Below are positions 23,624-31,620 of a stretch of 33,313 bases of DNA, in pieces. Made by a program: the position numbers and the translations under genes. This stretch comes from Bacteroidales bacterium. Its GTDB lineage: Bacteria; Bacteroidota; Bacteroidia; Bacteroidales; UBA12170. The stretch covers positions 1 through 33,313 of the forward strand of contig JAOZUW010000016.1 of assembly GCA_029938465.1 (NCBI GenBank). Direction: 5' to 3'. Position 1 is the stretch's first letter, and every line of letters starts with the position of its first letter. The notes under the pieces are model-generated. The model was not told the origin of the DNA. It saw nothing but the letters and a program-made list of their open reading frames with translations, and made no database searches.

Positions 23624-26600
23624 ATGGAAAATAAGAAAAAATTTATCACTTGTGATGGTAATCAAGCCGCTGCTCATATAGCATATATGTTTAGTGAAGT
23701 TGCTGCTATTTATCCTATCACACCATCATCAAACATGGCCGAATATGTTGATGAGTGGGCTGCCGCTGGCAGAAAGAATATTTTTGGAGAAACAGTAACC
23801 GTTTCTGAGATGCAGTCGGAAGGTGGCGCATCTGGTGCTGTTCACGGTTCTTTACAAGCAGGAGCCTTAACTTCTACATATACTGCTTCGCAGGGATTAT
23901 TGCTAATGATTCCTAATATGTATAAAATTGCCGGTGAATTATTACCTGGTGTTTTTCACGTTAGTGCGCGTAGCCTTGCAGCTCAAGCGCTTTCAATTTT
24001 TGGCGATCACTCAGACGTAATGTCTGCACGTCAAACGGGTTTCGCTTTCTTGGCAACGGGTGGCGTTCAAGAAGTAATGGATTTAGCTGGTATAGCTCAC
24101 CTTGCTTCTCTTACTACTCGTATTCCTTTCGTACATTTCTTCGATGGTTTCCGTACTTCTCACGAGATTCAGAAAATTGAGATGCTAGAGAATGATGATT
24201 TGGCTCCATTGATTGATCAAAAAGCATTAAAAGCATTTAGAGATAATGCACTAAATCCTGAGAATCCTGTAACACGTGGAACAGCTCAAAATCCTGATAT
24301 TTATTTCCAGTCGCGCGAGGCTGCTAATAAATTCTACGATGCTATTCCTGATGTGGTAGAAGAATATATGCAAAAAATCACCAAAATAACGGGTCGCGAA
24401 TACCACCCCTTTACTTATTATGGTGCTGAAGATGCTACAGATATTACTATCGCAATGGGTTCTGTTACTGAAACTATTAAAGAAGTAATTGACTATAAAT
24501 TAGCTAAAGGCGATAAAGTTGGACTTATTACTGTTCACTTATATCGTCCATTCTCTGAAAAATATTTTAGAAGAGTTTTACCTAAAACTGTAAAGAGAAT
24601 TTCTGTATTAGACAGAACAAAAGAGCCAGGTGCTAATGGTGAGCCTTTATATCTTGACGTAAGAGATATTTTTTATGGCGAAGAAAATCCACCTATAGTA
24701 ATTGGTGGCCGCTACGGTTTATCTTCTAAAGATACTACACCAGCGCAAATAGTTGCTGTTTATGATAACCTTGCACTCCCAGAGCCAAAAAACAGATTCA
24801 CAGTTGGTATTGTTGATGATGTTACTTTCCTTTCAATCCCTGTTGGCGAAGCTATTTCTTTAGCTCCAAAAGGAACATTTGAAGGTTTATTCTACGGATT
24901 AGGTGCTGATGGTACTGTTGGTGCAAATAAAAACTCCATTAAGATTATTGGTGATAATACAGATAAATATGCTCAGGCATATTTTGCTTATGACTCTAAA
25001 AAATCTGGTGGATTTACCGCTTCTCACCTTCGTTTTGGTGATGAGCCCATTCGTTCTACTTATTTAGTAAGCACTCCTGATTTTGTTGCTTGTCACGTGC
25101 CTGCATATTTGAAGAAATATCCAATGCTAGACGGTATCAAAGAAAATGGAACTTTCTTATTGAATAGTATTTGGGATGTGGAAGAAACAAAAAATCAACT
25201 TCCTCCTAAGTTCAAGAAAATATTAGCTGAAAGAAATATTAGCATGTACATTATCAATGCTACCGAAAAGGCTAAAGAAATTGGTTTAGGAAACCGTACC
25301 AATACTATTATGCAATCTGCTTTCTTTAAAGTTGCCGATGTAGTTCCTTACGAACTAGCTGTTGAGCAAATGAAGAAATTGATTGTAAAATCATATGGTA
25401 ATAAAGGTGAGAAAATCATCAATATGAACTATGCTGCTGTTGATCAGGGTGGAGATCTTACTCAGATTGAAATCCCTGCTGAATGGGCTAATATTAACGT
25501 GGAAGCTGAACAAGCTAAAGTTGACGAGAGTATCCCGGAATTCATCAGAAACTTAGTAGAGCCTGTTAACAATTTAGAAGGCGATTCTCTTCCAGTATCT
25601 GCATTTGCAGGACGCGAAGATGGTACTTTCCCTCCAGGAACTGCTGCTTACGAAAAGAGAGGTATTGCTGTTGATATTCCTGAGTGGCTTGCTGAAAATT
25701 GTATTCAGTGTAACCAATGTGCTTATGTTTGTCCTCACGCCTGTATCCGTCCTTTCTTATTAGACGAGAACGAAGCAGCAAATGCTCCTGAAGGTGTTGA
25801 TTTATTAGATGCTACTGGAAAAGACATTAAAGGATTGAAATTCAGAATCCAAATTTCTGCTCTTGACTGTACCGGCTGCAACAACTGTGTGGCTGTTTGT
25901 CCATCTAAAGAGAAGTCTTTGGTGATGAAGCCACTAGAATCTCAAATGGTTCAAGCTGAGAATTGGGACTATATGATCAAGAATGTTTCTTATAAGACTG
26001 ACAGATTAGACAAAACTAAAAATGTAAAGAACTCACAATTTGAACAGCCATTATTTGAGTTCTCCGGAGCTTGTTCTGGTTGTGGTGAAACGCCATATAT
26101 TAAAACTATTACTCAGTTATTTGGTGATAGAATGACAGTAGCCAATGCTACCGGTTGCTCTAGTATATATGGTGGATCTGCACCTTCTACTCCTTATTGT
26201 ACCAACTCTGAAGGCGAAGGACCAGCTTGGGCTAACTCACTATTCGAAGACAATGCTGAGTACGGTTACGGTATGGCTTTAGGTATTAACAAAATGCGCG
26301 ATAGAGTAGAACGTAAATTAACTGAAGCTCTTGAAGGTGGTGTTGATGATGTAAGAAAAGAAGCTTTCAATAATTGGTTAGCTACTAAAAATGATAACGA
26401 TAATTCTAAAGGTGCTTCTGATAAATTAAAAGAAGTATTAAAAGGTGCTGATGATGCATTTGCTAAGGAGTTGATGGAATTAAGCCATTATTTCACTAAA
26501 AAATCTAATTGGATATTTGGTGGTGACGGCTGGGCTTATGATATTGGTTATGGTGGCTTAGACCATGTATTAGCTACTGGTGCAGATGTAAATATTTTGG

Positions 26601-27172
26601 TGATGGATACCGAGGTTTACTCTAATACTGGTGGACAATCATCTAAAGCAACACCTACTGCTGCAGTAGCTAAATTTGCTGCTTCTGGTAAAAAAATCCG
26701 TAAGAAAGATTTAGGAATGATGGCCATGAGTTATGGTTATGTATACGTAGCTATGGTTGCTATGGGTTCTAACCAAAATCAGTACTTCAAAGCATTAAAA
26801 GAAGCTGAGGCTTATCCAGGACCATCATTAATTATCGCTTATGCTCCTTGTATTGCTCACGGAGTAAAAGGTGGATTAACTGATACGCAACAAGTAGAAA
26901 AAGAAGCTGTTGCTTCTGGTTACTGGAATATGTATCGTTTTGATCCTAGATTGGAAGATCAAGGAAAAAATCCTTTCCAACTAGATTCTAAAGCCCCAGA
27001 TTGGAGTAAATTCCAAGAGTTCTTATTGAACGAAGTTAGATTTTCTTCTTTAAAGAAAACTTTCCCAGAGCAAGCAGATACTCTATTTAATACTTCAGAA
27101 GAAGATGCCAAAAGACGCTATGCAGGTTATAAACGCCTAGCTGCTATGGACTTCTCTAAGGACGAAGAATAG
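23624..27172 (+). CDS. nifJ: pyruvate:ferredoxin (flavodoxin) oxidoreductase
   Basis: Single-chain, TPP-dependent enzyme (1182 residues, the usual length) that converts pyruvate and CoA to acetyl-CoA, CO2 and reduced ferredoxin. Domains in order: the pyrimidine-binding domain from the start (AAIYPITPSSNMAEYVDEW); the transketolase-like/CoA region to ~430; the gamma domain to ~640; a 2[4Fe-4S] ferredoxin domain with CIQCNQCAYVCP (~692) and CTGCNNCVAVCP (~750); the third-cluster ligands beginning at CSGCGETPY (~816); and the TPP-binding GDGWAYDIGYGG (~967) with DTEVYSNTGGQ. The enzyme is oxygen-sensitive. Together with SdaA upstream it links serine catabolism to anaerobic pyruvate oxidation. 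Confidence 0.97.
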   Translation: MENKKKFITCDGNQAAAHIAYMFSEVAAIYPITPSSNMAEYVDEWAAAGRKNIFGETVTVSEMQSEGGASGAVHGSLQAGALTSTYTASQGLLLMIPNMYKIAGELLPGVFHVSARSLAAQALSIFGDHSDVMSARQTGFAFLATGGVQEVMDLAGIAHLASLTTRIPFVHFFDGFRTSHEIQKIEMLENDDLAPLIDQKALKAFRDNALNPENPVTRGTAQNPDIYFQSREAANKFYDAIPDVVEEYMQKITKITGREYHPFTYYGAEDATDITIAMGSVTETIKEVIDYKLAKGDKVGLITVHLYRPFSEKYFRRVLPKTVKRISVLDRTKEPGANGEPLYLDVRDIFYGEENPPIVIGGRYGLSSKDTTPAQIVAVYDNLALPEPKNRFTVGIVDDVTFLSIPVGEAISLAPKGTFEGLFYGLGADGTVGANKNSIKIIGDNTDKYAQAYFAYDSKKSGGFTASHLRFGDEPIRSTYLVSTPDFVACHVPAYLKKYPMLDGIKENGTFLLNSIWDVEETKNQLPPKFKKILAERNISMYIINATEKAKEIGLGNRTNTIMQSAFFKVADVVPYELAVEQMKKLIVKSYGNKGEKIINMNYAAVDQGGDLTQIEIPAEWANINVEAEQAKVDESIPEFIRNLVEPVNNLEGDSLPVSAFAGREDGTFPPGTAAYEKRGIAVDIPEWLAENCIQCNQCAYVCPHACIRPFLLDENEAANAPEGVDLLDATGKDIKGLKFRIQISALDCTGCNNCVAVCPSKEKSLVMKPLESQMVQAENWDYMIKNVSYKTDRLDKTKNVKNSQFEQPLFEFSGACSGCGETPYIKTITQLFGDRMTVANATGCSSIYGGSAPSTPYCTNSEGEGPAWANSLFEDNAEYGYGMALGINKMRDRVERKLTEALEGGVDDVRKEAFNNWLATKNDNDNSKGASDKLKEVLKGADDAFAKELMELSHYFTKKSNWIFGGDGWAYDIGYGGLDHVLATGADVNILVMDTEVYSNTGGQSSKATPTAAVAKFAASGKKIRKKDLGMMAMSYGYVYVAMVAMGSNQNQYFKALKEAEAYPGPSLIIAYAPCIAHGVKGGLTDTQQVEKEAVASGYWNMYRFDPRLEDQGKNPFQLDSKAPDWSKFQEFLLNEVRFSSLKKTFPEQADTLFNTSEEDAKRRYAGYKRLAAMDFSKDEE

Positions 27173-27193
27173 ACAGTTTGTTATATAAAATTG

Positions 27194-27227
27194 AAAGCCG
27201 AAACTCATTGAGTTTCGGCTTTTTTTA
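27194..27227 (+). terminator. rho-independent terminator after nifJ
   Basis: AAAGCCGAAACT and AGTTTCGGCTTT form a perfect 12-bp stem around a 5-base loop, followed by a seven-base T tract overlapping the stem's end. Confidence 0.95.
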
Positions 27228-27333
27228 TGTAATGCAATCCTGCCTGTCATTATAATAATTAGCCAGAGAGGCTTTATATTGAACTTCATCTGTTGTTCAA
27301 CTTAAAAAATGTAAAAAATCAATCATCTTGCAA

Positions 27334-27386
27334 AAACCACAACGTGGTTTAACATTAATAGCCCCCAGATTTATCTGGGGGCTATT
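27334..27386. repeat. REP-like pair of palindromes
   Basis: AAACCAC-AAC-GTGGTTT (27334-27350) is followed after six bases by a perfect 13-bp stem, AATAGCCCCCAGA, with a TTTA loop and its exact complement (27357-27386). The second is far more GC-rich than its surroundings. Such palindromes in Bacteroidota are often linked to REP-associated (IS200-like) transposases; none is in this window. It follows the nifJ terminator, so terminator duty is unlikely. The DNA from about 27390 to 27549 shows no convincing gene. Confidence 0.6.
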
Positions 27387-27549
27387 AATCATTATGTAGA
27401 TCAAGAGCCGTCCCTCGCAGTTAAGAACGGAGCATTACCTTTGCCGGCGATTATGAAGTTTAAAAAATTAATATTGGATTTTATGGGTTTGGGAATACGC
27501 CAGCAAAACCTAGAGCATTTTCATGAGGGGAAACGAGCTGGTTTGAAAA

Positions 27550-27762
27550 TTGAAATGTATATCATTAACTAATGGAATAATAGAACCATCAAAGAGAAGC
27601 CATTATCAACAACTAATGGAATTGGCAAAAAAGCTAAAAAGTAAAGTCACCTCAATTGATCAAGAAAAGGCTGAAGATTTAACATTATTAAACCTAATGC
27701 AAAATGCTAAGACTGGTGAAGAAGTTAGCCAAGAAAGTGTTATGAAAGAATTAATGAAATAA
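27550..27762 (+). CDS. putative antitoxin of a RelE-type toxin-antitoxin pair
   Basis: 70 residues, small and charged, ending in KTGEEVSQESVMKELMK, a C-terminal pattern seen in RelE-partner antitoxins of Bacteroidota. The only available start in this frame is TTG at 27550 (K-C-I-S-L-T-N-G-I-I-E-P-S follows); the lost ATG may mean decay. Its stop overlaps the toxin ATG by one base (TAATG), the arrangement typical of toxin-antitoxin operons. No promoter is obvious. Identity is inferred from the size, the overlap and the toxin-like neighbour. Confidence 0.45.
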   Translation: MKCISLTNGIIEPSKRSHYQQLMELAKKLKSKVTSIDQEKAEDLTLLNLMQNAKTGEEVSQESVMKELMK

Positions 27763-27995
27763 TGCAGGTTATTTTTGATAAAGCTTTAATTAAAAGCGTT
27801 AAGAGACTTAGAAACAAAGATATTAGAGCTAAAACAGCTAGATTTTACAAATTGCAGCGCAGCGTTCTATTAAAACAATTGACAAATCAACAATGAGTAT
27901 CTTTTTGTTTCGTTGAGGAATTGATTGATGAGATAAAACAAGACAAAATACTTGAAGAATTTATCGTCGGTGAGGATTGCATATGGCTTTTTTAA
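27762..27995 (+). pseudogene. degraded RelE/ParE-like toxin gene, interrupted by in-frame TGA
   Basis: ATG at 27762 opens MQVIFDKALIKSVKRLRNKD, which resembles the N-terminus of RelE/ParE-family mRNA-interferase toxins. The frame meets TGA at 27894-27896 after 44 codons and then stays open for 32 more (…VEELIDEIKQDKILEEF…) to TAA at 27993. Intact RelE proteins are about 85-100 residues with basic C-terminal catalytic residues that I cannot find. The best reading is a toxin remnant with internal deletions. Selenocysteine recoding is unlikely. Confidence 0.45.
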
Positions 27996-28069
27996 AACAA
28001 GATTTCTGTCTTATTGTTTAATCCAGCATAAAGAAAACTAAATCACGGAAGCCATAAAACTCATTATAC

Positions 28070-28115
28070 AAAATCAATCATAATCCCTATATTTGCTAAA
28101 AATCAATCATAATCC
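28070..28115 (+). repeat. 17-bp direct repeat flanking the GH38 gene -7 element
   Basis: AAAATCAATCATAATCC occurs at 28070-28086 and 28099-28115, 29 bases apart. A shorter piece (AAAAATCAATCAT) also lies near 27315. Confidence 0.85.
28088..28095 (+). promoter_or_regulatory. -7 element of the GH38 gene
   Basis: TATATTTG fits TAnnTTTG and lies between the two 17-bp repeats, 42 bases before the ATG. No TTG is found at the -33 spacing, so an activator could be needed. Confidence 0.5.
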
Positions 28116-28136
28116 TTTTTTATTTATATCAGAAAC

Positions 28137-31100
28137 ATGAAAATATTTTCAGGAAAAATAGCCATTTTCTTTATCATTGTATTATTAGGTTTCCAGCTAA
28201 AAGCCCAAAATAAGCAAGGCTATTTTCAAGGATTTGCCAAGGAGATTAGTGGAAAGCGTTTCACCTATCAATCTCCCATTCCTACAGTAACAGCATCCTT
28301 ATTAGTTAGGGGCAATGCCGATTATGAATCCATAGTATGGGAAACCGAAAAAATTCCAAATGATTATCAAGGGGATTTTGTGAATTTTATGATTGTATTT
28401 GGCCGCGATGTGGTAGGGAAGCCTGCTAAATTTCATCTCTTTGTAAACGATAAAGAATATTTTAGCTTTGAAAGCGATCGTAAAAGTAAAACAGGAATTC
28501 AAAGCGTTGAAGGTAAAGATGGAGCTCAACTAATCTTCAATATTACCATGCTCGATAAGTATAAAGACCAAATGGGATTTGCTACTATCAAACTACCCAC
28601 TTCGGCAATAATAAAAGGACAAGCTGCTCAAATAAAAATATCGGCCGAAGCCGATAACAATAGTGCTTGGTTTATGCTTTATAAAACTCCTATTAGAGAA
28701 AGTATAAATATTAAACAGAACAAAGTAGTCATGAAATCCGAAGGAGAATTACTCCATTCTATTAGCATCGATTTTGTTCATATTGGTAAAAATACTCCTG
28801 TAAATGTTAAAATTGGAGATCAAACATGGGAAACGGAGCTGAAAATGGGTTTTAACCGTCTAGATATTGCCCTACCAAAAGTAGATAAAGAAACTGAGTT
28901 TTCGGCTTTTATCCATTTCTCATTACCTCTACAGGAAATTATCAAGATTGATTTCACTCTCAGTCCTGTAAAAGAATGGGAAATATATTTGGTACAACAC
29001 ACCCATACCGATATTGGTTATACTCGGCCACAACCAGAAATACTCAACGAGCATCTTCGTTATATTGACCATGCCTTAGACTATTGCGATTTAACCGATG
29101 ATTATCCTGATGCTTCTAAATTCCGCTGGACTTGCGAAACCAGTTGGTCAGTACGCGAATATTTAAAAAACCGACCTAAAGCACAAATCGATAGATTGCT
29201 AAATCGCATGCAAGAAGGTCGTATGGAAGCCACAGGGATGTTTTTTAACTTTTCAGAAGTTATTGACGAATCGGCATTGGCAGCACAAACAAAAACTCTA
29301 AAAATGCTCAAAGATGCTGGTATTGATGTGACTACTATTATGCAAAACGATGTAAATGGTGTGGCCTGGTGCTTAGTTGATTACTTTCAGCATACAGATG
29401 TGAAATATCTCACCATGGGAATACATGCCCATAGAGCAAGAAAACCTTTCAACAAACCCACAACTTTTTGGTGGCAATCACCGGCAGGTAACCGACTTCT
29501 AGCGTATAGAAGCGAGCACTACCAATATGCCAATAGTCTAGGAATACATACTCATAATCAAGATGGTTTTCGCGATAATCTTTCGATTTACCTCAGCAGT
29601 CTGGAAGAAAAAGGATACCCTTACGATAGGGTAGCTTTGCAATTTTCGGGTTATGTAGTTGATAACTCTCCTCCAAGTGTAGAGGTTTGCGATATCATTA
29701 AAGCATGGAATGAAAAATACGAATGGCCCAAACTGAGAAGTTCTTTGGCACGTGATTTTATGCTATATGTCGATGAAAACTATGGTGATGAAATAGAAGA
29801 GAAAAAAGTGGCTTGGCCAGATTGGTGGACAGATGGAGTGGCCTCAGCAGCCAAAGAAACCAAAGTTTCGAGGAATGTTCATGCAGAAGCATCTGCTAAT
29901 ACCGCTTTATTATCTATTTCGAAAATGATGGGCGTACAGCTACAAGACAATGTGCAAGAAAAGATAACAGCGCTCTACGATGATCTTTTATTTTACGATG
30001 AGCATACTTTTGGAGCTGCCGAAAGTGTAAGAGATCCTCTTGCGGAAAATACCATCAATCAATGGGGCGTAAAATCATCATACGTATGGGATGCCTGGAA
30101 GAAATCAGCGGCTTTACAAGAGGATACTTGGGCAGCTATGCAAGCTTTTCTGCCAAAATTAAAATCACCCTCTATTATTGTGATGAATACGCTAAACTGG
30201 AAAAGATCGGGTCTGATTCATTTGTTTATTGAAAACACTATTATACCCGAAGGTTCAGACTTTGTAATTACCGATATAAAAGGAAATAAAGTTCCCGTGC
30301 AGGAATATGAAAGAAGACCAGAAGGTGCATATTATGGTCTTTGGGTGAGCGATATCCCCCCTATGGGATTTTCTACTTTTTTGATACATACTGGACGAAA
30401 AACAAAGAAAAGTTCTGAAAAAACGATAAATCAACTTGATAATGAATATTATTCCATCAATATTGACAAAAACAAAGGTGTGGTTACTTCTATTTTCGAC
30501 AAACAATTGCAAACCGAATTGGTTGACAAAAACGATAGCTTAACTTTAGGAGAAGTGATTTATGAACAACTCGACAATCGTCATGAAATGGAAAGACTAA
30601 CAGCATCGAATCGCGACACAGTATATAAGCCATTGGGTTTGAAACGTAGCTATCTTTCAAATATTAAAACTATAAAATACGAAAACGGACCTATTTACCA
30701 ATCATTGATATTAAATGGGCAGCTTCCAGTTTGTGCCGACGAAAGAGGTGTTGATATTGAAATTCGGTTGTATCATTATGAAAAAAAGATAGAATTTCAT
30801 TATAGAATGTTCAAGCTGGCAGTTACCACACCCGAAAGTGTATATGTGAGCTTCCCCTTCCGCTTAGAAGGAGGTAAATTGTTTTATGAAGCCCAAGGAG
30901 GTTTGGTCTCTCCAGGAGTGAACCAATTGGAAGGCAGCTCTAGTGATTGGAATGCCATACAAAACTTTGCTGCTGTCCGAAATATGGATGCTCAGATTGT
31001 TTTTAGCAGTAAAGATATTCCTCTGGTACAATTTGGTGATATCAATATAGGTAGATACTATTACCGTTTAAAACCCAAAACCAACTATATATTTTCGTGG

Positions 31101-31547
31101 GTATTAAATAACTATTGGGTCACCAATTTTAAAGCTTCACAAGAGGGAGAGTTGAGATGGAAATATGCCATCACATCCAGCGATAATCGCAGTAATTCTT
31201 TTGCAAGTCGTTTTGGATGGGGTGATAGAGCACCTTTGCTTTCCAGAGTGATTTGGCCCAATACCACTGCTGATGATTCAAAAGCTGTTTCTAAATCTTT
31301 TATTGATTTAAAATCGCCGCAACTCCTATTGGTAAACACTACCCCTTCCTTAGATGGTAAAGGTATTATTTTGCAAATACGAGAATTAGAGGGCAGCCAT
31401 GTGCATCTCGATATCAACGATTTGCTTCTACAAACTGGAGCTTCGGCAGCTTATAAAGTAAATATTTTGGAAGAAGAAATATCGCCCTTAAGTGGTGAGA
31501 TTCATATTAATGATTATGCGACCATATTTATCAAATTTGTACTGTAA
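28137..31547 (+). CDS. secreted glycoside hydrolase family 38 (alpha-mannosidase-like)
   Basis: 1136 residues with a signal peptide (about 1-24, ending LKAQ). Residues ~25-275 form a beta-rich N-terminal region without an assignable family, followed by the GH38 catalytic domain. Zinc-site residues appear in HTHTDIGYT (His288/His290, Asp292), and the likely nucleophile is Asp405 in MQNDVNG. TCETSWSVREYL and FWWQSPAGNRLLAYR are also GH38-like. The C-terminal half is the beta-sandwich region of family 38 enzymes (about 740-1136). It probably trims alpha-mannose from glycans outside the cytoplasm. No SusC/SusD or other polysaccharide-utilisation genes are adjacent, so the natural substrate is unknown. 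Confidence 0.88.
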   Translation: MKIFSGKIAIFFIIVLLGFQLKAQNKQGYFQGFAKEISGKRFTYQSPIPTVTASLLVRGNADYESIVWETEKIPNDYQGDFVNFMIVFGRDVVGKPAKFHLFVNDKEYFSFESDRKSKTGIQSVEGKDGAQLIFNITMLDKYKDQMGFATIKLPTSAIIKGQAAQIKISAEADNNSAWFMLYKTPIRESINIKQNKVVMKSEGELLHSISIDFVHIGKNTPVNVKIGDQTWETELKMGFNRLDIALPKVDKETEFSAFIHFSLPLQEIIKIDFTLSPVKEWEIYLVQHTHTDIGYTRPQPEILNEHLRYIDHALDYCDLTDDYPDASKFRWTCETSWSVREYLKNRPKAQIDRLLNRMQEGRMEATGMFFNFSEVIDESALAAQTKTLKMLKDAGIDVTTIMQNDVNGVAWCLVDYFQHTDVKYLTMGIHAHRARKPFNKPTTFWWQSPAGNRLLAYRSEHYQYANSLGIHTHNQDGFRDNLSIYLSSLEEKGYPYDRVALQFSGYVVDNSPPSVEVCDIIKAWNEKYEWPKLRSSLARDFMLYVDENYGDEIEEKKVAWPDWWTDGVASAAKETKVSRNVHAEASANTALLSISKMMGVQLQDNVQEKITALYDDLLFYDEHTFGAAESVRDPLAENTINQWGVKSSYVWDAWKKSAALQEDTWAAMQAFLPKLKSPSIIVMNTLNWKRSGLIHLFIENTIIPEGSDFVITDIKGNKVPVQEYERRPEGAYYGLWVSDIPPMGFSTFLIHTGRKTKKSSEKTINQLDNEYYSINIDKNKGVVTSIFDKQLQTELVDKNDSLTLGEVIYEQLDNRHEMERLTASNRDTVYKPLGLKRSYLSNIKTIKYENGPIYQSLILNGQLPVCADERGVDIEIRLYHYEKKIEFHYRMFKLAVTTPESVYVSFPFRLEGGKLFYEAQGGLVSPGVNQLEGSSSDWNAIQNFAAVRNMDAQIVFSSKDIPLVQFGDINIGRYYYRLKPKTNYIFSWVLNNYWVTNFKASQEGELRWKYAITSSDNRSNSFASRFGWGDRAPLLSRVIWPNTTADDSKAVSKSFIDLKSPQLLLVNTTPSLDGKGIILQIRELEGSHVHLDINDLLLQTGASAAYKVNILEEEISPLSGEIHINDYATIFIKFVL

Positions 31548-31594
31548 GATAAAAAATGAAAATGGTTGTATCTTTCTAAATCCATTTTATAGCC

Positions 31595-31602
31595 TACCTT
31601 TG
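31595..31602 (+). promoter_or_regulatory. -7 element of the CarboxypepD_reg gene
   Basis: TACCTTTG fits TAnnTTTG, 18 bases before the ATG at 31621. The nearest TTG (31566-31568) is 26 bases upstream, slightly too far. Confidence 0.5.
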
Positions 31603-31620
31603 ACATCAAAATGTTGAGGA

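Noticed and set aside
27453-27572. 39-residue ATG frame before the antitoxin-like gene.
   Set aside because: No recognisable motif, overlaps the antitoxin start region in another frame, and other frames across this DNA are equally open.
27762-27995. Possible selenoprotein reading through the in-frame TGA.
   Set aside because: No SECIS-like hairpin directly after the TGA, no sel genes here, and RelE-type toxins are not selenoproteins; decay is simpler.
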